From Nematostella vectensis (lineage: Eukaryota > Cnidaria > Anthozoa > Actiniaria > Edwardsiidae), in the NCBI RefSeq assembly GCF_932526225.1, contig NC_064034.1, positions 18,908,927 through 18,972,926 of the forward strand: 64,000 bases of DNA, in the 5' to 3' direction. The position numbers and the translations under genes were made by a program. Numbering within the stretch: position 1 is the stretch's first letter; each line of letters opens with the position of its first letter. A model generated the notes under the pieces. That model was not told the origin of the DNA. It did no database searches and saw nothing but the letters and a program-made list of their open reading frames with translations. Shown here piece by piece: positions 35,206-47,500 of this stretch.

Positions 35206-38200
35206 CGCGATTGTGTCAAAATGGTGCGATTCTAGAATTAGGCACTTTGGATTATCTGATTTGGTCAGTATAGAGGACAAAGCCTCTTAAAGTAAGACCT
35301 GATAAACCCAGGGCGCTCATTGGCTAGTCCACGAGGAATTATCCTGGTTGGCTAAACGACAAGGAGTTAGCTTATTAACAAGAGAGCATCCTGGCTAATT
35401 GATCGGATTATTGCTCTGATTGGTCAATCGATTGTTCTGCTTGCGTATTTCTCTTCTATCAAAGTCTTGTCCAAGTGCTAGGCTTCCACCCAAGCTCAAG
35501 TTAAGCGTCCAAAAGTAACGACTTTGAGATAAAAATGATGATTTGAGAATAAGATCATTTAATACCTGAATATAGCGTCAAAACGCAAATAAAAAATATC
35601 GCCTTCAAAATTAGTGACCACTTCAATTCTGCAACATTAAATCCGACTGTCGCAAATAGAAAATGTAACTATGTTACAAATGCAAAGCTATAAATCCAGG
35701 ATGAAAACTTTGTTGATTTCAGCGGTCGAATTAAGAACTTTCTATATTGGTACCCTCTCTTAGCTATCCGATTGATGTCATTTCGAAATTCGAAAAAAAG
35801 GCACTCAAACTAAGCGGACAACTCCTCCATAAAAATTTCTTTATTCAAATGCGAAGCAATTGCTGCGCGGTTTATGAAGTATCCCCATCGTTTTTAAAAA
35901 AAAGTGTACTTTTAACTCAAGGCGTTCAGATTGGGTTTCCTGTGGTATATGTCCCTGAGTCATGTCCCAGGCCGGCACGGTTTAGCTACGAGCAGAGAAG
36001 ACCCGATGGTTTTATCATTTCACCGGATAGGGCAACCAAGCTACAGTTTTGAATACAGCTGTACTAGATATATTAATTAAGGCACTCCCTAAAGCGAAGC
36101 CCCACACAATTATTGTTCGTATCTATAAAGTACCACTATTTAACAATTAGACTACGAGTTCGAGTTTTCTATGAGTCAATAGATAGTCAACGAGGCGCAT
36201 AAAATCAATTCAAATAATGTAATGAATCATGATGATTGCCCGAGCGAGCGCAGTGAGAAAACGAAATCTCCCGTCCCCTCCCCCGATGCGCAATTAGTAG
36301 TCTATGCGTGGCTTTTCGGAAGGGCTTCTCGGCCCTTCCAATACTGTATAAGTATTTTATTCGATACTGGGTTTGCAGTATTTTATATTTTGAGTCTATG
36401 TTTCCACAGCAATGTCTAGTCCAGAACTACTATGATTGCAAATCATTGCCCAAGAAATAAAACAAAATTTGATTGCTACATTATTTTAAACCAAGGCAAA
36501 CACAGCCACGGAGGAGACACAGAGATTCTTTAGAAATCAGTGGGCTCCAGTGAATACTGCAGTGTACTTACATGCAGAAGCTATTGTTAGGGAGGAGCAG
36601 GAGATCATAAATTCTGTTTAGTTCACTATATGTTAATACATGAGCAGTAATCTTTTCAGTAGCTATTATCATGGCCACCACTTAGAAATAGCTTACTGGG
36701 TATGTACCGGCATGCAGCTCGGGGTGGGCACACGGGTTGCGCCCCTCCCACTCAACCACCAAAAAGCAGTCCTTTTTTTAAAAATATACTTACTCTCCAT
36801 AATATTTATGACTGCACATCCCCTCCACAGCTTATCAGATTGTTTGTTATGGTTATCAGACTTCACCTTTCCTTTTCTAGACATACAATGCCTTCAATTA
36901 AATAATTTCTTTTGTTTAAATAAAATAAGACTACAAGCAATTTGTTTTTGTTCCATTTCTCTTATAAAACAAACAGAGAAACCATGAAACAAAGGGTAAG
37001 TGATCAGCCAAGACAGTGGCTGCAAAGAAAAGGGGGTCTTACATAAATCTGGCTTATGGAAAATGTGCAAACTGCCCCACACAAATATTAAAGAATATCG
37101 ATTTAACCCTTGCAATTGAATGACCAACCAATCTATGAGCTCGAGCACTTTACTTCTCCACGAGAACTTCTAGTTTATTTTCACATGATACAGGATTTGC
37201 CATACAGGATTTCAGTATACCAAGTTAAAGCGATTCTCAATACATCGCGACCCTTCGTCTTGACATTCTAACATTGCTTTTGGTTAGTTCGTGGACGTCA
37301 ATCATCCGCGTTTCCATAACGATCGTATAGTTTCGCAGTCAACTTCATTTGTTTGTGAGATTGAGAATCGAGGCGCGCAGGTCGGTTTGGCTCAAATTAT
37401 CAGCTGAAATTGCTTTAAAACGTTTGCAACAAGGCACGGACAATAAAGGCAAAATATTCACAGTAATTAGAACAAGTGACGATCTAATTAGCAGGTCGCA
37501 AAATCAAATATTAACTGTACAAGATGAAATTATCGCCGATAACCGTGGCCGTTTGTTGCCTTTTTTTTGACGGATCTTAAAGGAAGAGTTTCGTGACTTT
37601 CTTTGTGAGATGACTGGCAAAACTTGAAACTTGAATGTTTTGTAATATCTTTTTTACCCTTTTATGAGAACTGAACGTTTGCGTTTCTTTACTGTGTTGT
37701 TACTCTCGGGCCCTGAGAAAAGTCGACTACAACTTTCAATACACGAAACAAATGAAGTCTGCCTTGATCGCACGCTACCCTTAAGAAGACTGAACTCACA
37801 TGAAATTCTTTTAGTAACTCATATTAATAATATAGCTATTTAAGCTTTTACTTAAAAGTACTTACGTACGGTAAAAAGGCTGATGTTTTAAAACGCTGCT
37901 TTGGGTTCACCCAAGCAGACAAATTAACCAAACACAAGGTGAAATAATATTCTTACCTCTATTTTAGCTTTCTCAAAGCTTTTGGTTTGTAGCATGTTTT
38001 GCAAACATGCAAATGAAGGAAATAGAAAAATATTTTCCGGTACGCACGCGTTCCCACTTTCGCGCCATTCAATGTTCGACCAATTAGAGAAGCGAATTCA
38101 ATTTTCGACCAATCAGAGAAGCAAATGGCACATCAGACAGTCAGACAAACATACAGAAAAAAAGACAGGCATCTCATAGTGACCACGGGAACTTCATTGT

Positions 38201-39620
38201 ATAGCTTTCCAATTTTTCTAAACTATGGAGCCCCGCTAAAACCCGAATAAGGCTGCATTGCAGCTTTTTTCTATGGCAAAAATTTTTCCCTTTTTTTGAA
38301 AAATCCATTATCGGTTTTCGTATCAGTACAAAATGCTTCCTCTTGTTTGTTTTCACTATTTAAAGGCATATCATTTTTTGTATCCGACAGGTGTTACGTT
38401 GTCAGCGTTTTTGAGCGCTATGTTTAGGCAAACAGGGTGTAAACAAACACCAACTTTGAAACCGTTACTTTTTAACGATAGCCGAAATCGACAGAAATGT
38501 CTGAGGTGAAACGAATTGTGAAATTGGAAATGTGATATACGGAATGTTTGATATTGTTTGTGTATAGTTCAGGCTGGTATTATAAAATCGACTGTTTGCC
38601 CTTGGTGCGTGGGCAGCATCCTAGTGAAATACTTATAATTTTCATCAATATCAAGCATTTCAGCCAACATTTTGTGTTATGGGTGCATTCTGTCCAAACA
38701 CCCTAAAGGGAGTATGTATTTTTAGTTGATCTTTATAAGATTTTAAATTTATCAATATGTATCGATAAGAAGAACTATCCTGAGTTATTTCTCATCTATT
38801 TTTGTCAGAATTTTTTCACTTTATTTTCTAAACGATTATTTAATGTACATTTTTCCAGTATATATTGGTTCCTTCTCCAACCTTATTAATGACGTAAATT
38901 GCATTGAAGCAAATTACCATGTAAAATTCGAATAAGGGTAGAAATTGGATGGTCTCATTCCAGCTTCATTCTCAATTAACTGTAGGCGATATAGAAGCTT
39001 ACAAATCTCTTTAAATATCACGACACAAGGTGTTCTATCTACTAATGACGCTGCCAAAAGCCGCCAAGCAGAGGCAACTTACTGCTCATAAAGCATGGAA
39101 ATTTACAAAGTGCTGCTAACGACGCTGTGACCAATCACACTCTTTGAAATTAAGGACGATCTGATAGCTCCCCCGCGTAAGCAAAGTTTATTTTATCAAA
39201 ACGTATGAACAAGTTTAATAAAGATATAAATGACGAATATTAAGTGTTCGAAAAAACATCCTTGACATCTTAAAACAAAATCTGATGCTACAGCTATAAA
39301 GTCTGTTTTTAATTAATTAGATTTTAAAGGATCTGGGGTGGTTTTGATTTTCCTTCTTTTTTTGGTACTGGTGAATTGCGTACGTTGTTTTTATGCGACA
39401 AGATGTCGACATAATGTCAATTGTGCTTTAATTTCTAGCAAAATTGTCGTTTTCATGTGCAAATCAGTCGAGATTCGCTCATTCAATGCGGCAGACTATT
39501 TAGTAATCGCTTTCGTACTCAAAACTCAATTAATATTTTGCATCGGCTCCATGTCGGTTCCGGTGTTTGTTATAGAAAAAGGGTTTGTGACGCGGAAAAG
39601 GGCCCGTTAGAATTCTGTTA

Positions 39621-39820
39621 NNNNNNNNNNNNNNNNNNNNNNNNNNNNNNNNNNNNNNNNNNNNNNNNNNNNNNNNNNNNNNNNNNNNNNNNNNNNNNNN
39701 NNNNNNNNNNNNNNNNNNNNNNNNNNNNNNNNNNNNNNNNNNNNNNNNNNNNNNNNNNNNNNNNNNNNNNNNNNNNNNNNNNNNNNNNNNNNNNNNNNNN
39801 NNNNNNNNNNNNNNNNNNNN
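39621..39820. other. Assembly gap of exactly 200 N
   Basis: The gap is 200 unknown bases. The 15 bases GTTAGAATTCTGTTA occur immediately before and immediately after it, so the two contigs appear to overlap and the real gap may be zero or a collapsed repeat. Confidence 0.97.
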
Positions 39821-40627
39821 GTTAGAATTCTGTTATGAGATCGACAAAAATACCTTAAAAGCTTTCACTTGAGTGCAAGGGCAAACACAAATATCACACA
39901 ACCTGACAACACTAAAATAAGAGATATCTGCACGCACGTTGATTGAAAATGTTTTTTTTTTCTAAAAGGTTTAACTTAGATACTGCTGGTTTCTTTTCGC
40001 GACAAATAAACCAGATGTTATCTAAGCAGTAGCACTGTCCCAAGCTTAACCCTGCTATCATGCTGTATCCGGGAAAATCAAACTTTAATCGTCACGTTCG
40101 GGTGGTATTATTTTACCGTGGTCTCGGATAGATTGAGCTCGATAAAAAATAAAAAATGAAATTTTTGGTATACAGGCGGGACTATCATAACGTTTCCACC
40201 TCTCACCTCTCGCATTTTCTTCATCGTTCTCTTTCTTGAGGATTTCTGAAATTTTAATTCGAGACGCCAAAATGCAATATGGTATTCGTGTTAAACTAGC
40301 ATACAAAGTTTCCCAGGAAAAGATTTATTTTCCTCACGTGCTGTGCCCAGGACGGAAAGAGTCCATGACAAAATTTCTACATTAAAGGATTTGGATACCG
40401 CAGGTCCCACATATTATGAAAATACAAATTATCAAACATGCGTTACCTTTGTCAAGTAAAACACTTGACGGTTTTATACCCTGCAGTGACGAAATCCCCT
40501 TTGCCTTTCAGTACAGTTTCCCCACTGAGTTCAGTCTTGGACGTGCAGCGCTGAAATAATCTTCCTTTTACTGCTGTTAATTTACTTTGTTATCCACTGT
40601 TAGTATACTGAGATTAAGGACACTCAC

Positions 40628-40715
40628 CGTTTGTGCTTTCTTCTGCCGAACAGTCAACACCAACATGACACTCAAAAAAAGCATCGTGTCTCTTGTTCCT
40701 TATAGGACTAGCCAT
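40628..40715 (-). CDS. Possible first coding exon of an unidentified minus-strand gene
   Basis: ATG at 40715 (minus) opens 29 codons, MASPIRNKRHDAFF then ECHVGVDCSAEESTN, ending in phase 1 at a strong donor ACG|GTGAGTG. The start lies next to a CACGTGATC E-box-like site. I could not find a following exon with a compatible frame: the nearest candidate near 40540-40450 runs into a stop, and the N gap lies downstream. It is not recognised as any family. A 5' end whose remaining exons fall in or beyond the gap is possible, as is chance. Confidence 0.3.
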
Positions 40716-41034
40716 GATCACGTGACGAAAACCCTCTCCACGGTCATTTAAGCACGAGACTGTAATTTTCATTCTCTGAATCATTTAAATTTAGACATTG
40801 GCTTGATGGCCCGTAGTTTCAAGAGCAAATACTTGTTTAATATTATAAACTGGAAAAAGAATGGTCATCAATTTCTGATGTCATGTTTATTTATTTTTTT
40901 ATAAATTGGAATTTTACGGTTTTCGTGTGCACAAGATTGTTAGCTGCCCTTGCTTAGCGATTAAATAATGCGCTTAAGCACTTAAAGAAACGAGGTCTCA
41001 TCGACTTGAAAATGGAAAATATCCTATTGCGTGA

Positions 41035-41475
41035 TGACGTCAGCAAATGGAATTTGATCATCGCGATAAAATAAAAATGGGATGGAAATGTTATGTATAA
41101 TCCAATATTTCTCGATTGCTTCCACTGCTGATTGTGTCGCTTGCCTCTTCCTTTTATTAAAAAAGGTGCAATTATTGAAAACAGTGTGCAACCAAGAACG
41201 CATATTCTTCAAAAGTAGAGTTGAGAGCGCTGCATTAATACAGCGCTATCGTTAAGACGATAGCTTGACGTCAGAATGGCGAGAAACGAAGCGCGTGCAT
41301 TTTCCCGCCATCGCGTTGCTTTATTCGTTTGCGCGCACAGTCATTAAGACAGCCCTCATTCCCGTCATCCCTCTGCCGTCGTAAATCTTAAGATCGCTAA
41401 TGTGAACGTGAGTGACCATTTGTAGTTCGAGCCTCGTTATGACGCTAGTGTGTCATCTTCGCGTCAATGACGTCA
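41035..41475. promoter_or_regulatory. Three CRE sites and two palindromes upstream of the VWA-Cache gene
   Basis: The perfect CREB/ATF palindrome TGACGTCA occurs at 41035-41042, 41266-41273 and 41468-41475, the last only 29 bases before the start codon. Just upstream of the second are two adjoining inverted repeats: AGCGCTG...CAGCGCT (about 41227-41248) and GCTATCGT-TAAG-ACGATAGC (about 41245-41264). There is no TATA box in a convincing place. This looks like a cAMP/ATF-responsive TATA-less promoter; transcription start is not known. Confidence 0.55.
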
Positions 41476-41503
41476 CAATAGTGGCTTTCTCGTGGCCTTG
41501 TTC

Positions 41504-44500
41504 ATGGCGACTAGACAACTTGTCAATGCCCTAGTTCTTGTGGCGGTTGTCACGCTAGTCCACTGTACGTACGCTAACACTCCAAGCCCATCTGCCACTG
41601 ACTTTATAGGAAAGCTTGATGGACGACTTGAAGAACTGCGCCGGGACTGCTTGGGCGTTGATATTATTCAGGTAAATGCTTCACAGATTCAGTTAAAATA
41701 GAAGGAGGTTATGTACCAACTTTGAAAATATTTGGGGCACTTTGTAATACTTAACGTATTTTGTCGAAAATTTCTGCGCACTTTGTAATAAAAAAGCCGT
41801 CATAATTTTTGGTAAAATATGACGCAATTTGTAATGAAAAACAGAAACGCACGCAAGAGTAATGTATCCCACCATAGACATAGGGGAGGACTATTTAATA
41901 TTTGAAGGGGGAATGGTTGATTCCCAATTAAAAAAAAAAACGGCTCAGGCCCTTAAAAAGTCGAGCAGCAAAACTGTCCAGCCACCTCCCTCGTCAAATA
42001 TGAATGGTCCGTTCCTAAAGGTTTTAGTGAATGTGGTCTTTTCAATAAATACGGTCATGTTGATGTATTGTCGGGGAACCCCCTAACATTGAACTGCATT
42101 TGTCGAGGTGTTAGAGAACGACAACAGTCATTTTGATGTACTGTCGGGGAGACGAACCCCCTAACATTGAACTATATTTGTCGCCGTTACAGAACGAGGT
42201 CGGAAACAAGGTCAGTAGTGCGTCGCGCATAGATGGCAAAAAGGTCATCCGGGACCTTGTGGATCTATTGAGGGAGAGGTTTGATGAGCGCATCGCGGCA
42301 CTAAATGCGATCAAGAAGGGAGTGGAAGAGGACTATGCTGCCGTAAAAGCGTCAGGTTTGTTTAAAGGGCCCTCCTTAGCTTACAAATTATTGAGTAACT
42401 GCGTCACTTCCGCTTGTGTGCGTCATTTCCGCTTGTGTGCGTCACTTCCGCTTGTGTACGTCATTTCCGCTGGGCATATTTAACACCTCAAGGCCGATTG
42501 AACAATGAGGTCAATATAGAGCATGAAGTCGGATGGTCCGTTCAGAATAACTGCTCAAGAGGCCGAGAGGTCTAATTGTTTTAGAATTCACCAATAGCCT
42601 CGCAGATAATAGGGACCTTAAGCAACGACGAAGGCAACGTGTACGACGACGGCAGAAAACAATGGGATTTGATTCAGAATTCAATAGCAGCACCTGAAAA
42701 TGCGTTCTGTCTGATACATTTCAGCCGTTTTCAAGAAAACCACGACGTGAAAAATCCAATTTTCACGGTCACTTCAGGACGCGGACGTTTGCAGTGTTCG
42801 CTACTGTAGAAATAATGTCCTTAGTTTATTTTTATCTATCTCTGACTATAATGTTTTGCTAATTCCATTGCAATTAAATTATAATTGATCTCCAAGCGCA
42901 AACAGATCTTTTTCGATCTCGTTGTCCTAGCCGTGGCCGTCGTCCTTGCTTTTAAGGTCTCTAATATCCACTCGTAGAGTCTACGCAACGATATGGCAAT
43001 AATTGTGTTCCCGACTTCACGGCTTAAGCAGGAAAACCTATAATGATCTCTTATTGGCCACTCGATTGACAAATTTCTCTTGGAGATTTTGATTGGCTCC
43101 CACTGTAGGCATTGTACTCAACAATGTAATTTTATTGTCGCTTTTGCTTGACTTGAAAAACCTTTTTCGTAAAGCTACATTCAAAGATTCAAAGAAAACG
43201 TGTGAACAATAAAGTTATGAAGTAATTAAACTAGCTATTACTAGGTAAATCAAACACAAACAATACCTTGTGCGGCTTCTAAGCTGGGAAGTGTTCTAGT
43301 GGAATCGACCTTTATCAAACAACAACTCCGTTCTGGTCACGTGACTAGAACGCGGGAAAACTGGGCTGGCTACTGCCACACCCACTGAGAGATTGACACG
43401 TTGTATAATATTTTTTCCAGGTGTTTTAAAAGAATGCTGCAAGCTATTTCCATCCTCATTAGAATATCATGCTCGGTTCAAGTCCAAAGCGAACAGCAAA
43501 AGCTTTTGCGAAGCGAAAGCCAAGAGCGCAGGAAACGTACGAGTGCTTGGGGAGGGGATCTACTCGGCCATGTCACGCAACCTAAAACAGGTTGGTATGA
43601 AAAGGCTTTTACGGAACATTAAAAATGGTTAGTGTGAAAAGGCTTGTCACGCAACCTAAAACAGGTTAGTATGAAAGGGCTTGTTAAGCAACCTAAAACA
43701 GGTTAGTATGAATAAAGGGCTTGTCGCGCAACCTTAACAGGTTAGTATGAACAGGCTTTTCACGCAACATAAAACAGGTTAGTATGAATTTTCACGCAAC
43801 ATAAAACAGGTTAGTGTGAAAAGGCTTGTTAAGCAACCTAAAACAGGTTAGTATGAAAGGGCTTGTCGCGCAACCTAAAACAGGTTAGTATGAAAGGGCT
43901 TGTCACGCAACCTAAAACAGGTCTGTGTGAAAAGCTTGTCAAGAAACAGGTCTCTAGGTGAATGTATGTCAAGAAACTTGAAAAATGTCAGAAGGAAAAG
44001 GCTTTTCACCCAGTAGGTCAGTATGCAAATGTCTGTCACGCAACTTGAAACACATCAGTAGCAAAAGGGTGAAAGGTTGCAGCTTCCATTCCCTTATTTT
44101 TCTTTAATTGACTTGAAATTTATTGACTTGTATTATCTTTCCATTGTAGAACCAGAGACTAAAATGGCAGTTTTTCGGCTCCAAGGAAGGCCTATGCACG
44201 ATCTACCCCGCGGCTCCCCTGAAAGAATGCCACGCCTACGATAACCGCTTACGCCCCTGGTACACATCAGCAGCCTATCCTTCAACCAAGAAACTCGTCA
44301 TCGTCCTGGACACGAGCTCGTCCATGGCAAGCCGAGTGGAACTGGGTACGAAAAGGCGCACGCGATTGGATGTTGCCAAGGCAGCGCTGTCAACAATACT
44401 CAGCACACTTCTTCCACAAGACAAGGTCAGGCAGTCGTCTCCAGTCTTCCAATCACCAGTAGCTTAAAGTTCTTAAAACCTTTCACTTATATCAATCTAG

Positions 44501-47500
44501 CCAAAACAAAGCATAGATAAACTTTCAAATTCTGAAAAGGGAATTGAATTTGATTGACATTTGAATTTTCTACAGATCTTTGAAAATTTTCCTGGCCGCG
44601 CGAAAGGAGATTGGATCGAGTGAATAATTCCAAGTTTTGGCAGGAAAATTGAAACAACGTATTTTCCTTAAATCCGTTAAAATTCAGAGACGGCAATGCC
44701 ACAAAATATTGGCGAGTTGTTTTCTATAGCAATGCTTCCCACAATGAAGCGAAGAATAGTTAAAAGTCGAGAATTGTATGTGAAAAAAGAAAATATCGCT
44801 TTGTTGTAGGTTTCAAAATCATCTCGATTTACGTCACAAATGACTGGACCCGGGCCTTTCAGGTCACGGCCTTTTTTCCGATAGTTGCCCAAAATACCTC
44901 AATATTACAGATTTGAGAGATTCGCGCGAACGCGTTTTTTATAGGGTCCATACAAACCACATACCATTTGGAAGATGAAAATATAAAGAGTTGTCAAAGT
45001 CTATCAACTCTGAAAGGTTATATGGACTTTAAACACGAGGTTCCGCTATAAAAGGGAAAGCTTCACCCACCCCCGGGCTCTTTTTAGCAATTATAATCAG
45101 AACACTGCCACACTAGCAGTCACAAATTATAAGCCTCCTGTAAAAACTGCGCTCGGAGAAATTGTCCTGGCATGTTGACTCATTGACGGCTGATTGATGA
45201 CTAATTGCTCTTGAATGTGGACTTTAAAAGCACACTACACACATTTCGACACATTATTGGCATCAATCGTCCCGTCTTGGCTCGACGGATGCCAATGTGA
45301 GTATGTGTGCTTTTAAAGTCCACATTTATTGTTCTTGAGCCATGGGGTGGGAGGAGCTTTCCTTTTATAGCGGAATTTCGTGTTTAAAAGGTTTAACATT
45401 GAGGAAAATAAGAATCAATAAAAATAACCAAACATCCCTACCCTTTGGCCAGATTAATCAATGCAGTCCATCAAGAACTGGTATTCGACTCTGACAATTT
45501 CTCGTCTGGAGAAATCTTAATAAAATCGAAAATGTGGCAGCGTCGAATACCAGTTTTTTGGGACTGAAAAATAAACAAGAGATACATAAATACTCTTTTA
45601 GTTACAGTAGCTATGTTCGCGTCATGTGGACTGTTGATAATTTTGCGTTCTATTATACAGGTTGGAGTAGTTCTCTTTAACTCAAAGGTTACACTCGCCG
45701 GTAGTAGCGGTGTGGATGAATGCTACAGCACGCGGCTAGCGCCCGCCGGGCGCTTTAACGTGAACTATCTCAAGGATTTTATTAACCGCAGTAGACCGGG
45801 AGGTAAGTCTGACCATGCTTATGTAATATAGTCTGCAAGTGATCCTTTTAGTCAAGGATTCCATCAATCGCACTAGACCGGGGGGGTAAGTGAGTCCATA
45901 CTTATGTAATATAGTCTGCAAGTGATCCTTTTAGTCAAGGATTTCATCAATCGCACTAGACCGGAGGGTGAGACCATACTTATGTAATATAGTCTGTAAG
46001 TGATCCTTTTAGTAAAGGATTTCATCAATCGCGCTAGACCGGGGGTTAGTGAGTCCATACTTATGTAATATAGTCTACAAGTGATCCTTTTAGTCCAGGA
46101 TTTCATCAATCGCACTAGACCGGGGGGATTAGTGTGAAAATACTTATGTAATATAGTCTGCAAGTGATCCTTTTAGTCAAGGATTTCATCAATCGCACTA
46201 GACCGGGGGGTAAGTGAGACCATACTTATGTAATATAGTCTGCAAGTGATCCTTTTGGTCCGGCACACTCGTTTTTCTTCCCAGGTGGTACACAATACCA
46301 GAATGCTTTTAAAGCGGCCTTTACCCTCTTGAAGAGCGCAAAATCTGGTGACGGGGGCGGTGAGCAGTCGTTTTTGCTATTCCTGACCGACGGTGGGCCC
46401 AAAGACGATGCTCTTGCGGTCGAACGTTTAATCGCGCAGAACAAAAAGGAAATGGAAGAGTCAAGAGAGCGCGTAACTATTATGACTATAGGACTCGGTA
46501 AAGATGAGCACATGAAGAACTTTCTCGGCAGACTCTCCAAAAATGTGGTAAGACACTTTTTCTCTCATGCTCGAGGATCCAGCGTACTTTGCGGGCGCCC
46601 CTAAAGAGTGACCTTTGAGAGAACCCGCATAGTACACTGGATTCTCGACCATGTTTTTCTCTCTCAGTGGTGCAATTTGTGGTATAGGATTCGCTTCTCA
46701 TGCCAGGAGTCAGGGTTTACCCAAACGTATTTTAAAGGGTGTTTAAAATACTAAATTTCAACATGTAGGTTCTTAATCTCTAAGTTCTAATACGCGGGTG
46801 TTTGCTGTAGTCTTAGACTTATTAGATTATTATTTGAAGCTGTTATTTATCGTTTTAGGGTAGCAAATACTCGCAAGTGGATAACGAAGCCCACATGTAC
46901 AGCGCTATTCACGACTACTACAGCCATCTACAAGCGATGGCGACCAAGGCCACAAAGAACTATATTCTATCCCCGCCCTACGCTGACGCCTGGGGACTAG
47001 GTGAAATAAACAGTTTCTTTTCAACATCACTTTTGTTTTTTGATCGCCGAGAAAGATGGGCTGATTGGTCGCTTGTGTATTTTTCTGGTATTATCCTGTA
47101 TTAAATCCATTATAACTGTTCTCATTCACATGCGTAGGTAAAAAAACATCACTTTAGAAAACGTTTTTTAAGGGCGTCAATCAACTTCTGCTTTTTGATC
47201 GCCGAGAAAGTGGGGTTGATTGATCGCTTGTGTATTTACCTGTTAATACCCTGTACTCAAATAGAATACACCCATTTCAAAAAAGGTTGTCAGTGCAAAT
47301 GGCGAATGGCAAATAGTAGATGGCAGTTCTAAGCCCGAACGGTGCTTCTGGGTACAAATCATTCGTAAAATTAAAGGTGTAAAATAAAGTCTAGCAATGT
47401 CAGAGACATACATTGATGATCTTTAATGGATAATGGATTGGTTTAATGGTTCCTCTCAGAACAGCCATTTGCCAATCGCCATTTAGCACTGACAACGTTT

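Larger units (their letters stand above)
28221..41503. other. Largely non-coding intergenic region
   Basis: Thirteen kilobases with no open frame that I recognise. Contents noted separately: short repeats at 28540-28775, 29290-29510, 33124-33205 and 34205-34545; a MITE at 31024-31318; an assembly gap at 39621-39820; three doubtful small minus-strand exons (29837-29875, 35128-35205, 40628-40715); and CRE-type sites at 41035 and beyond. Longer plus-strand frames such as 32199-32477 and 35747-36052 show no family signature and lack clear splice context. Confidence 0.6.

Noticed and set aside
39457-39825. Open frame crossing the N gap
   Set aside because: The frame exists only because N codons are not stops.
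40085-40545. Continuation exons for the 40628-40715 candidate
   Set aside because: All acceptors tried lead to a stop in the required phase.
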